The position numbers were made by a program, and so were the translations under genes. This document shows positions 8,823 to 17,600 of a DNA stretch of 35,288 nt, in pieces (positions within the stretch are counted from its first letter, which is position 1; each line of letters starts with the position of its first letter). This DNA comes from Gammaproteobacteria bacterium (GTDB lineage: Bacteria > Pseudomonadota > Gammaproteobacteria > SZUA-229), in the NCBI GenBank assembly GCA_026195895.1, contig JAPHRO010000068.1:1-35288 (forward strand). Reading direction: 5' to 3'. The notes under the pieces are model-generated. The model did not search any database. It had not been told where the DNA came from and saw only the letters and a list, made by a program, of their open reading frames with translations.

Positions 8823-8860
8823 GACGCGCTGCGAATGTCCACTGGACATTCGGTCGCGTC
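8823..8860. repeat. Palindrome 2 (nested stems), REP-like, touching the thiS stop
   Basis: An inner 9-bp stem (CGAATGTCC with GGACATTCG, 3-base loop) sits inside an outer 6-bp stem (GACGCG with CGCGTC), with a small internal loop between them. It ends exactly at the base before the thiS stop codon and begins 4 bases after palindrome 1. There is no T-tract in either direction, so a simple terminator is unlikely. It could stabilise or attenuate the thiS-thiG transcript. Confidence 0.55.
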
Positions 8861-9061
8861 TCACCCACCGCCAATGGCGTGGACGATTTCAATTTTGTCG
8901 TTTGGTTTTATTTCATATTTTGCATGCTGGCTTTTGGGAACGATTTCCTGGTTGATTTCTATCGCCAGGCGTCGATGGCTGAGATCAAGCATGTCGATGA
9001 GTTCGCTTAATTTAATACCCTCAGCCAGTTCTTTTTGTTCCCCATTCAGTGAAACGAGCAT
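8861..9061 (-). CDS. thiS: Sulfur carrier protein ThiS
   Basis: A 66-residue ubiquitin-like protein whose C-terminal Gly-Gly (HAIGGG) is adenylated and converted to a thiocarboxylate, the sulfur donor for the ThiG reaction. The start is placed at the ATG at 9061 because MLVSLNGEQ aligns with the first beta strand of ThiS proteins. An in-frame GTG four codons upstream (9073) is less likely. No ThiF or ThiE lies nearby, so the activating enzyme must be encoded elsewhere. Confidence 0.92.
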   Translation of the reverse strand: MLVSLNGEQKELAEGIKLSELIDMLDLSHRRLAIEINQEIVPKSQHAKYEIKPNDKIEIVHAIGGG

Positions 9062-9284
9062 GATCCAGACCACAAATTATGAAAACGAGGAATTGTACAC
9101 GATTTGGGGATTGAATTGCCGCAATCCTGAGGTTCTTGTGCTATATCTAGCCCTGGTGCTGGCGAAATACTGAATTTGCATCTAAAATCTATTTAATTTA
9201 CCGTGGCTTACGAGCCAAATATAAAAATTATTTTAAGAGTTATGGGCCTGTTGGATATCTTATCTGGCCGTTTATGAGGTTGTT

Positions 9285-10304
9285 ATGCCAAAATTTTTAG
9301 CAATGGTTATTGCCTGTATGAGTCTGTTCAGCGGAAGTTATTCTGTGGTTGCGGGGCCCAATCCATTCAAAAAGACCAAAAACTACAATTTTAATGACAG
9401 TATTGCCTGGTACTTGAAAGAGAGTGCTGCAGTAAAGTCCGGCGATGTGCGTGAGGGTAGTGATGCGCTGTACTATCACCTGAATATCAATAAGGATCGC
9501 CTGCGATTGCGTCTGGGGAAAAATGATCCTAGTGGCGAACTGGAAAATACAATTAATTTAAGCAAAATGGAAATTTCGGATGTGTTGATCGATGGTCGGC
9601 GCATGGCACGTTTTCAGTGGTGCCTGGATAATCAGGAACGCCCCGGGAAGAAACTGAAGCAAAATGCGGTCGTTATCAACGATACATGTGTGAACGCCGG
9701 TGGTGGCGGTGATTTTATAATCAACCTGGATAAGGCGTCTCTGTCCAGCCTGAAACAGGCGAAGAAAGTTGAATTTATCGTTGAGCCCTACGGGCGTCCG
9801 GTGAAATTGTCATATAGCATGGCAGGATTCGCGGATATCATGGCCCAAATCGAAAAACCTGCGCCTCCAGTGATAGTTAAAAAACCGGCACCGAAGCCAC
9901 AGATAGTCGCCAAACCAAAACCCAGGCCCAAACCCAAACCTAAAAAAGTTGTGATTGAAATGTGTCAGGCCCAGCCGCCAGCAGATTTTAAAAATGCAAT
10001 TAAGGCGGAAACTTATCCATGTAAAGATACAGTCAAAAAAGCCGCTGCCGAGAAACGCATGGCCAGTAATGTGGCAAAAGAAAAACAGAAAATGGCTGCG
10101 GAAATGGAAAAGTTACGTAAAGAGCAGGAAATTAAACAGGCTTCTGCCGAAAGCATCCAGCGTGAGAAAGAATGGGAGCAGAAGCAGGCGGCGATGTGGA
10201 TTAGTCGTTGTCAGAAACATTGGGCGAAAGGTGTGAGTCCGTGTTATTGCGAAAAATATATGGATCAGGCCCCCTCTAATGTAAGCAACACATGTGGGCG
10301 TTAA
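9285..10304 (+). CDS. Exported hypothetical protein with Pro/Lys linker and Cys-rich C-terminus
   Basis: I do not recognise this 339-residue protein. A signal peptide of about 23 residues (cleavage likely after SVVA) is followed by a globular region to about residue 185, with Cys residues in QWCLDNQ and NDTCVNAGGGG. A Pro/Lys-rich stretch at about 190-224, with repeated KP pairs, resembles the periplasm-spanning linker of TonB. A charged, probably coiled-coil segment covers about 245-300. The C-terminal tail has four cysteines (RCQKHW, PCYCEKY, NTCGR). It starts at ATG 9285 with GAGG 6 bases upstream and ends at its own terminator, so it is a single-gene unit. A periplasmic or envelope-anchored role is inference. 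Confidence 0.8.
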   Translation: MPKFLAMVIACMSLFSGSYSVVAGPNPFKKTKNYNFNDSIAWYLKESAAVKSGDVREGSDALYYHLNINKDRLRLRLGKNDPSGELENTINLSKMEISDVLIDGRRMARFQWCLDNQERPGKKLKQNAVVINDTCVNAGGGGDFIINLDKASLSSLKQAKKVEFIVEPYGRPVKLSYSMAGFADIMAQIEKPAPPVIVKKPAPKPQIVAKPKPRPKPKPKKVVIEMCQAQPPADFKNAIKAETYPCKDTVKKAAAEKRMASNVAKEKQKMAAEMEKLRKEQEIKQASAESIQREKEWEQKQAAMWISRCQKHWAKGVSPCYCEKYMDQAPSNVSNTCGR

Positions 10305-10343
10305 TCTGATCCAGTAAATTAAATATAGATTGTTAGTATCTGG

Positions 10344-10373
10344 GAACGGCGGTTTATCCGCCGTTCTTTTTTT
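10344..10373 (+). terminator. Intrinsic terminator after the exported-protein gene
   Basis: GAACGGCGG and CCGCCGTTC form a perfect 9-bp GC-rich stem with loop TTTAT, followed by seven T. It separates this gene from thiO. Confidence 0.93.
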
Positions 10374-10425
10374 ATCGGTGAGCAGTGGCTCCTGAGTTAA
10401 TGAGCAGGCAGTACAACCAGTTTTT

Positions 10426-11517
10426 ATGAGTGATTGCATTATTGTTGGCGGTGGCCTGATTGGTATGTTGACAGCACGAGAGCTGCAACAGGCAGGGGCA
10501 GATGTCATGCTCCTGGAGCGCGGAACCCTGGGCGGCGAATCAACCTGGGCAGGCGGTGGTATTCTGTCGCCACTTTATCCATGGCGATATACTGATTCGG
10601 TAAATGTTCTGGCAAAAGCTGGGCAACAAATGTATCCCGGTATTGCTGAGCAGCTTCGCAATGAAACTGGCATAGATCCAGAATATACCACTAGTGGATT
10701 GCTGGTACTGGATAGTGAACAGGCGCAGGCTGCAAACGACTGGGCGGATAAATGGCATATGCACATGCAGTATTTGCAATCTGTCGATGCCGTGCAGCAG
10801 TGTGGGCCAGGATTAAACGCGGAATATTCGTCCGGTTTGTGGTTTCCAGATATTGCACAGATGCGAAATCCACGTCTGATAAAAGCCCTTAGAGGCAGCC
10901 TTGATTATCGAAAAATTACCTGTCTGGAAAATGCCCCGGTAGAACGGCTCAATGTATCAAATGCTCAGATTAAAGGGCTTAGGGCAAACGGGAAAACCTA
11001 TGCTGCTGATCAGGTGATTATTGCCGGTGGCGCCTGGAGTGCCGAGATTATTGAAAAATATATCAGACCGCCCGAGGTTGAACCGGTTAAAGGCCAGATG
11101 ATTATATTTAAAGCTTCGCCGGGTCTGTTAAAACCCATCGTATTGTCAGCCGGTCGATATTTAATTCCGCGGCGAGATGGACGAATTCTTGCGGGCAGTA
11201 CTCTTGAATATGTTGGTTTTAATAAAGATATTTCTGACGCAGCCAGAGAAGATCTGCAGGCGGCGGCCATCCGACTAGTTCCGGGGTTGGCACAGTTGCC
11301 GGTTGAGCATCACTGGGCCGGATTGAGACCGGGTAGTGTTAACGGTATACCTTATATATGCGAGCATCCGGAAATAAAGGGGCTATTCATTAACAGTGGG
11401 CATTTCCGCAATGGCGTTATTTTAGGTGCAGCCAGTGCACGACTAATGGCTGAACTGGTATTAAAGCGGCCGACGGCAATTGATTCTGCTCCTTACCGGT
11501 TGGACGCCAATCATTAA
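10426..11517 (+). CDS. thiO: Glycine oxidase ThiO (FAD-dependent)
   Basis: A 363-residue amine oxidase of the DAO family. ThiO oxidises glycine to dehydroglycine, the nitrogen-carbon unit needed by ThiG. The N-terminal FAD-binding motif is IIVGGGLIGMLTARE, followed by the family segment ESTWAGGGILSPLYPW. A second FAD/substrate region appears near 275-340, including HHWAGLRPGS and the NSGHFRNGVILGAASA motif that closes the FAD site. Sarcosine or D-amino-acid oxidase are alternatives, but the nearby thiS and thiG and its placement before the pilin cluster, as in Pseudomonas, favour ThiO. No clear ribosome-binding site precedes the ATG. Confidence 0.87.
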   Translation: MSDCIIVGGGLIGMLTARELQQAGADVMLLERGTLGGESTWAGGGILSPLYPWRYTDSVNVLAKAGQQMYPGIAEQLRNETGIDPEYTTSGLLVLDSEQAQAANDWADKWHMHMQYLQSVDAVQQCGPGLNAEYSSGLWFPDIAQMRNPRLIKALRGSLDYRKITCLENAPVERLNVSNAQIKGLRANGKTYAADQVIIAGGAWSAEIIEKYIRPPEVEPVKGQMIIFKASPGLLKPIVLSAGRYLIPRRDGRILAGSTLEYVGFNKDISDAAREDLQAAAIRLVPGLAQLPVEHHWAGLRPGSVNGIPYICEHPEIKGLFINSGHFRNGVILGAASARLMAELVLKRPTAIDSAPYRLDANH

Positions 11518-11730
11518 AGCGTTGGTGATGCTGCCAGCGCTAACCGGTTATCAGTCAATAACTACCGCCATTCGCAGAGTCTGCCAACAAAGATGAAGGC
11601 GGCTGCAGATGTTGCTAGAGTCCGGATTTGAAAGAGAATAAAGTCGATGGGTTTCCCGTGGCCGCTCATCTGAGATTAAAACGGTTCCATCACTAATCAC
11701 ATGACAACACTGAGTCGCTGGTCTTAAATT

Positions 11731-12300
11731 ATGAGCATGAAAAGAATTCATTCCAAAGGTTTCACGATTTTAGAGTTGATGGTCGTCATCGCCATCACCG
11801 GGGTAGTGTCAGCGATTGGTATTCCCTCTATGAAGGCGTTTCTGATTCAAAATGAATTAAGCGAGGTTGCGCAGGAATTAAGACTGTCTATGAAACTGGC
11901 GCGAAGTGAAGCAATCGCCAGAGGTGTGGATGCGATTGTCTGTAGCTCTATAACAGCAGCCGGACCAGTCAGTACCTGTAGCAATGTGGCCGGGAACTGG
12001 AATAAAGGCTGGCTGGTTGGTGTTGATATCAATAACAATGGTCAGCTAGATGAAGCCAGTGGCGAGCTTATCAAAGCCTATGATATTAACGACAACACTC
12101 AGATTACCATCACGCCCACGGCCCCTGCTTTCGATCATACGGTCTCTTATTTGTACACCGGCTGGATAAGTGCGGGCACCGTGCTGGGCTTTGATATATG
12201 CAGTGGTTATGGCGCGGCTGATGGCTATCCGCGTAGAGAGTTACGTTCCAGCATTGCTGGAGCGCCTCAATTAACTAAGAACACGGTTACAAGATGCTAG
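11731..12300 (+). CDS. fimT: FimT/GspH-family minor pilin
   Basis: A type IV pseudopilin of 189 residues with a short leader ending in KG before FTILELMVVIAITGV, the class III signal cleaved and methylated by PilD. The conserved E5 of the mature protein is present. The C-terminal GspH-like domain includes the GNWNKGWLVGVDINNNG segment typical of the FimT/FimU family. Members prime pilus assembly, and some FimT proteins bind DNA during uptake. ATG 11731 and ATG 11737 are both possible starts, and neither has a strong ribosome-binding site. It is the first gene of the pilin cluster. FimU is an alternative name. Confidence 0.87.
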   Translation: MSMKRIHSKGFTILELMVVIAITGVVSAIGIPSMKAFLIQNELSEVAQELRLSMKLARSEAIARGVDAIVCSSITAAGPVSTCSNVAGNWNKGWLVGVDINNNGQLDEASGELIKAYDINDNTQITITPTAPAFDHTVSYLYTGWISAGTVLGFDICSGYGAADGYPRRELRSSIAGAPQLTKNTVTRC

Positions 12301-12788
12301 TAAAAATACATGCTCAAAAAGGTTTTACCCTGATGGAAGTAATGATTGCGGCCTTTGTTTTATCGGTCGGATTATTAGGTTCTACGGCCATGATGCTCAG
12401 GGGTCAGCAGGAAGCCAGTAAAATAAATTATGAAGCCATTGCGTTTCAGCTCGCGACAAATATGGCTGAGCGCATGCGCGGTAATATTACCGGTGTAGAT
12501 TCCGGCGTTTATAACGGGCTGACGGCCGATGCTGCGGCCACCATGGATTGTTCAACGTTGTGTGCCAATCCGGCTGATGTTGCCAGCTACCATGCCTATA
12601 TCTGGGGGCAGGAGTTAGAAGATTTAATGCCGTCTCATACGAGTCCGACAGGTCGGGTTGATGTTGTAGGCGCGGGGGGGGCGGATTCGGTATATAACAT
12701 TACGGTGAGCTGGACGGGTGCGGTAAGAACCAGCACCGATACCCAGAGCCAAACCACAAAAAGCTATGTGATGATGTTTCAGCCATGA
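12294..12788 (+). CDS. pilV: Minor pilin PilV
   Basis: A 164-residue prepilin with leader MLVKIHAQKG and the hydrophobic helix FTLMEVMIAAFVLSVGLLG. The segment after it (QLATNMAERMRGN) matches the PilV family. PilV forms part of the minor-pilin priming complex at the pilus tip with PilW, PilX, FimT/U and PilY1. It overlaps the fimT end by 7 bases and pilW by 4 bases, indicating translational coupling. Confidence 0.9.
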   Translation: MLVKIHAQKGFTLMEVMIAAFVLSVGLLGSTAMMLRGQQEASKINYEAIAFQLATNMAERMRGNITGVDSGVYNGLTADAAATMDCSTLCANPADVASYHAYIWGQELEDLMPSHTSPTGRVDVVGAGGADSVYNITVSWTGAVRTSTDTQSQTTKSYVMMFQP

Positions 12789-13987
12789 ATAAATTACTTT
12801 CTCGCAAGAATGTATTAAAAAAACAAACGGGTTTCACCCTGCTTGAAATTCTCGTTGCCCTGTTGCTGGGTTCGGCCATTTTAGCGGCGACAATCAATAT
12901 GCAAATTCGGCATCGAAAAGGATTCACTTTATCTACGAATCAACTTGAAATGCAGAGCAATGCCAAGTTTGCTTTTGAATTTATCAGCCAGTATTTGCGT
13001 TCAGCGGGAACTCTGGGTTGTCGAAATTCACAAAGTTTGAAAGGCGATGCAGAAACCTGGGCTTTACCTGATAATTGCATGTCTGCGGTCTGTCTGTCAT
13101 TTAATGATCGAACAGCAGCAACTGCGGATTTTCGTCCGGGCCGTGAAGTTCTGGGTTACGAATATACGGGTGGCGGCATGGTGCCTGCATTACCTGGAGC
13201 TTTTAGCTTTGTAGCCGGTGGTTATTACAATACCGATAGCGATATTATTACTGTGACCGGTGGTATTGGTGAAGTATATGGCCTTGATGAGGCACAGAGT
13301 GTTGCTATAGGCGATACGCAGTTCCAGCTCGACATGACGGATATTGACGACGTGATTTTAGATCAATATCAATATGGCATGCTATCAGGTTGTGGCGCTG
13401 CGCAGATATTCAAGGTAACCAGCACCAATGGTCAAATTTCTACCGGTTTAATTGCGCTTGCACCAGGTGGTGCTGGTGATGACAATAATGGCAATGGCCT
13501 GGTTGGTAGTGTGGAAAGCATATATGTAGGGGGGCTAGGGGTTTCAGAGTTTCGTCGCGCGGCAGTTACTACTTTTTATGTGGGGCAGAATCCTTTAAAT
13601 GATCCCAATGGTGTGCCTACCCTGTATCAGGATGTGGATGGAGTTTCCAGCCAGCTGGTTGAAGGTGTAGAAGAAATGCATATTCTTTATGGGCTGTCCG
13701 ACCACCCGACAGCTCGAAATGTTGCCAATAGATATGTAACCGCCGATGTCATTGCAGGTGAAACGACAGCCACTACAAACAGATGGGAAGATGTGGTCAG
13801 TGTGCGTATTGGTTTGATTATGCGTTCCAGCGACGAAGTTTATGAAACTAATCAGTCTCAGACTAAAACACTGGATTGCGTAAATTATACCCAGAATCCC
13901 AAAAATGATCGTTACTCCAGAAAAACCTATTGTACAGAAATTGCGGTGCGGAATCGTTTGCTGGGTACTCGTGTAGGAAACAAATAG
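12785..13987 (+). CDS. pilW: Minor pilin PilW
   Basis: A 400-residue prepilin with cleavage site TG/FTLLEILVALLLGSAIL and the family segment NAKFAFEFISQYLRSAGTLGC. The large C-terminal domain carries the PilW features, including VSVRIGLIMRSSDE near residue 340. It is a core component of the minor-pilin initiation complex. The ATG overlaps the pilV stop as ATGA. Confidence 0.9.
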   Translation: MNKLLSRKNVLKKQTGFTLLEILVALLLGSAILAATINMQIRHRKGFTLSTNQLEMQSNAKFAFEFISQYLRSAGTLGCRNSQSLKGDAETWALPDNCMSAVCLSFNDRTAATADFRPGREVLGYEYTGGGMVPALPGAFSFVAGGYYNTDSDIITVTGGIGEVYGLDEAQSVAIGDTQFQLDMTDIDDVILDQYQYGMLSGCGAAQIFKVTSTNGQISTGLIALAPGGAGDDNNGNGLVGSVESIYVGGLGVSEFRRAAVTTFYVGQNPLNDPNGVPTLYQDVDGVSSQLVEGVEEMHILYGLSDHPTARNVANRYVTADVIAGETTATTNRWEDVVSVRIGLIMRSSDEVYETNQSQTKTLDCVNYTQNPKNDRYSRKTYCTEIAVRNRLLGTRVGNK

Positions 13988-14016
13988 AAGTAGGTAGTTT
14001 AATACTGGTTTTTATT

Positions 14017-14589
14017 ATGAATAAATATATTCAAAACTTCAATCGTCAACAGGGCGCAGTGCTCATTACCTCGCTGGTGTTTATGGCGATATTGACCCTC
14101 ATGGGTATTTCCGCTATGCGTGCAAATTTGATGGATGTGCGGATTCATAATTCTATGAAAGACCGCGGCAATGCTTTTCAATGTGCAGAAGCCGCGATAA
14201 GGCAGGGTGAGAATCATATTTTTAATGCCAATGCCAAACCTGATGATACTAGTGCAACGCCGAATAGAAGTGCCGGCGATGTCTGGGTAGTCAATGCTTC
14301 CACATTAAAGAAATTCCTGTCCAAAGACAGCGCCTGGTGGGCAGCTAATACCTGGAGTGATTTTGTCTTGTCGGATCCGAATGCCCAGATTGGTTGTGCA
14401 AATGCGGCTAATTTTGTAGTTGAAGATATGGGTATTCTTGGCAATGATGCCGATGAATCACGTGATCTAAGTTTTACCAAACAGATGGAGTCGCAGATGA
14501 GTGGTTATCGGATTACCAGTCGCAGTGAAGGCGTATCTGACAAAGCAAAAGTTATATTACAAACGACATTTTATAGACGGTTTCAATAA
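14017..14589 (+). CDS. pilX: Minor pilin PilX
   Basis: A 190-residue protein starting MNKYIQNFNRQQG, with the PilX N-terminal helix AVLITSLVFMAILTLMGISA. As in other PilX proteins, the cleavage context is QQGA and the usual Glu at mature position 5 is absent. The segment NAFQCAEAAIRQGE is typical of the family. The start at 14017 is chosen because this residue aligns with PilX leaders; a frame-open extension back to 13930 overlaps pilW and is not a leader. No strong ribosome-binding site is seen. PilX helps to link pilin subunits to PilY1. Confidence 0.88.
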   Translation: MNKYIQNFNRQQGAVLITSLVFMAILTLMGISAMRANLMDVRIHNSMKDRGNAFQCAEAAIRQGENHIFNANAKPDDTSATPNRSAGDVWVVNASTLKKFLSKDSAWWAANTWSDFVLSDPNAQIGCANAANFVVEDMGILGNDADESRDLSFTKQMESQMSGYRITSRSEGVSDKAKVILQTTFYRRFQ

Positions 14590-14652
14590 AGTAAATTTTG
14601 CGCAACTAATTTTTTACCATTCAATTGGTTTAGAGATGTAACGGAGTTAATT

Positions 14653-17600
14653 ATGAAAGACAAAGCATTTAATACGATAAAAGTTTTCGCTTTGTCCGCG
14701 GTAATTTTTATTACCGGGAACTCAAATGTTTATGCAGTAGATTTGGGTGTGGCTCAAACACCGTTATTTTTAGGCTCTACTGTACAGCCTAATGTTTTTA
14801 TTGTGAGCGATGATTCCGGTTCGATGGACTGGGAAACCATGATGCCCGGTTACTGGCGTTATGATTCATATGATCCGGATCCATTACGCGCAGGTGCTTT
14901 TTATGACAGTAGTGCCGCCTGGGAAGATGATGGCACCTGGCGAGCGGCTGTGTTTGCCGGCACCGATGCCCTGGATGGTTCATACGGTTATATTTATGAC
15001 AATAGTGATAATGTTTATGGGAATAATTGTGACGGCTCATATTATCTTGGCCGTGCAGAAATTTGCGGTGATGCGACGAATTCCCCTCTGGATGTCGACT
15101 GGCGCGTACGTTCTGCCAGCTTGAACAGGGTTTTTTACAATGCTGATATTGACTACGAGCCCTGGGCTGGTCCCTGTGGCTACGGCGATTGCGCAGATGC
15201 AAGTTTTACCGCTGCCAGAAGTGATTCACACAATGCGCAAACCGGTTATACCCTGATTCGTAATCTGGAAACGAATGGTGATGCCCAGGGTGGTCCCTTT
15301 GTTTATGAGGTATGGATAGATGATTCCGGTTTCACGGGAACCTATCCTGATGATGCCGATGATTTTAATGAAACCGGTGTGGCAGCCGGTGCAGCTCCTG
15401 CACCTAATGGTATCGTCGACTTATGGGATACCCATATCCGTTTTATTGTCGGCGCTGATGGTGGTGGTAATCCACAGATTGAAGTGTTAAGAGTCACTTA
15501 TGATCCACAAACTTCTGTTGAAGCAAGTCCTGGTTTAAATGAAACTGTTACTTCAGTACAAACTTTGTCTGGTGGCGCCTGTTACGATGTGCTGGGCACA
15601 AATGCAATGGTCGCTGCTGTGCATGCGACGTCAAACTGGACGGCTGTGGGCAGTGATGGTTGTCGCACCATTGCAGAGGTGCGTCAGGGTGCTGCCAACT
15701 GGTACCAGTATTATCGTCGTCGTGCCTTTCCGGTTAAAAATGCGGTGGCTGCTGTTATCAATGCGCAACCATCATTTCGCTATGGTATGACTTTGTTAAA
15801 CCGCGATGGTGCTACGGGTAATAATATTTTTACTGATATTCCACCGGTTTCTATGACCAATGTAACGGCGCATAACACGGCTATCAAAGAAGATTATTTT
15901 CAATTTGACCAGCCGGCTGTGGGCACGCCCCTGCGTATGGCGTTACAAAAAGCAGGTGAATATTATTCCAACAATATTACGGGCCATGCAGACCCGATAG
16001 CCTATTCATGCCAGAAAAACTTTTCCATTCTATTTACCGATGGTTACTGGAACGGTAGCTCGCCCGGTGTGGGTAACCCGGATGGCGATGGTGTTTCAGA
16101 AACTGTCGCTGACGTGGCCTATAGATATTATGTGAATGATTTGAGTGGCCTGGATGACAATGTAAAGCTTGATGCCGGTGAAGATGATTTAAAAAGTCTG
16201 CCAACTTATGATTCGGACCAAAATACCACGCATCAACATATGGTGACATTTACCGTGGCCTTTGGTGTGACCGGCGCGATGGTCGATGCAGATGGTAACG
16301 GCGACCCGGACGTGGACTATGCCGGTGCAAACTGGAGTACGCCTGGTATACCGGATAAAAATGGTAACTGGGGTCCAGCGAGTTCCGGGCCAGATAAAAT
16401 AGACGACCTGTGGCATGCTGCTTACAACAGTTCCGGTACCTTTGCGTCGGCATCTACACCCGATGAGATTGCTGAAAAATTAATTGATGCCATCAGTAAC
16501 ATTGCATCACGCATCAGTTCGGCCGCGGCGGTAGCGCTGAACTCGGGTACCCTGAATGCAAACAGTCGGGTTTATCAGGCTAGTTTTGACAGTAATGACT
16601 GGTCGGGCACGTTAAGGTCGGTGCCGATTCAGGATGGCCCTGTTGATATACTGCCTGTGGGTGCACCTGATGGTCTTGATGATTCACCTCCAGAGTGCTC
16701 TGCACATCCGGCGCTCGGTGAATTGTGTGATGAAGAATGGGATGCGGCGGCAAAACTGGCGGCCAGGTCGGCAGCTAGTAGAAATATATTTACCTACAAT
16801 ACAGATACCAATACAGGTGTTGAATTTAGAACACTTGCAGACCTTGGTGCGACTCAGCAAACGGCGTTAAGAATTCATCCGGATACCCTGGCTGTTGAAA
16901 CAGCAGCAATCGGCCAGCAACGACTGGATTATATTCGTGGCGATGATGCAAATGAAGGTTCCTCGGCATCTGATTTCCGTGTGCGTAAAGTTATTGGAAC
17001 GGGCAATACAAAACTGGGTGACATTATCCATTCGGCACCCGCTTATGTGGCGAATCCCGATTTCTTTATTCCTAATAATCTGGAAGGTGCAAGTTATAAC
17101 GCATATAAAATAGCGCAAAAAAATAGAACGCCTATGGTTTACGTGGGTGCGAACGATGGTATGTTGCATGCGTTTAATGCATCCAATAACAATGCGCTTA
17201 AAGGTGAAGAAATGTTTGCCTATGTACCAGGCAAACTGGTCGAAAAATTACCTCTGTTAACATCCCAAAATTACAATACCAGTCATAGTTATTTTGTCGA
17301 TGGTAGTCCAAAGATATTTGATGCTTATGGTGCTGGCTGGAAGACGCTGTTAGCCGGTTCCGTTGGTGCAGGTGGTCAGTTGGTGTATGCATTAGATATT
17401 ACCAGTCCAGACTCGTTTGATGCGAATGACATCCTGTGGGAATTTACCGATGTTAACGATGCTGATTTGGGTTACACCATAGGCGATGTCACCTATGGCC
17501 GTATGGCGAATGGTCGATGGGCTGTTATATTCGGCAATGGTTTTAATAATACCCAGGCTGATGGCAATATAAGTACTACCGGTAATGCGGCCATCTATGT

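Noticed and set aside
9062-9284. Possible TPP riboswitch upstream of thiS
   Set aside because: The conserved TPP-aptamer segments (CUGAGA and the later ACC-CUGAUCUGG-type element) are not visible on either strand.
11551-11751. 66-codon minus-strand frame in the gap between thiO and fimT
   Set aside because: No family resemblance, and it overlaps the fimT start. It could be a remnant but I cannot support it; otherwise the 213-base gap shows only a weak imperfect stem at 11519-11542.
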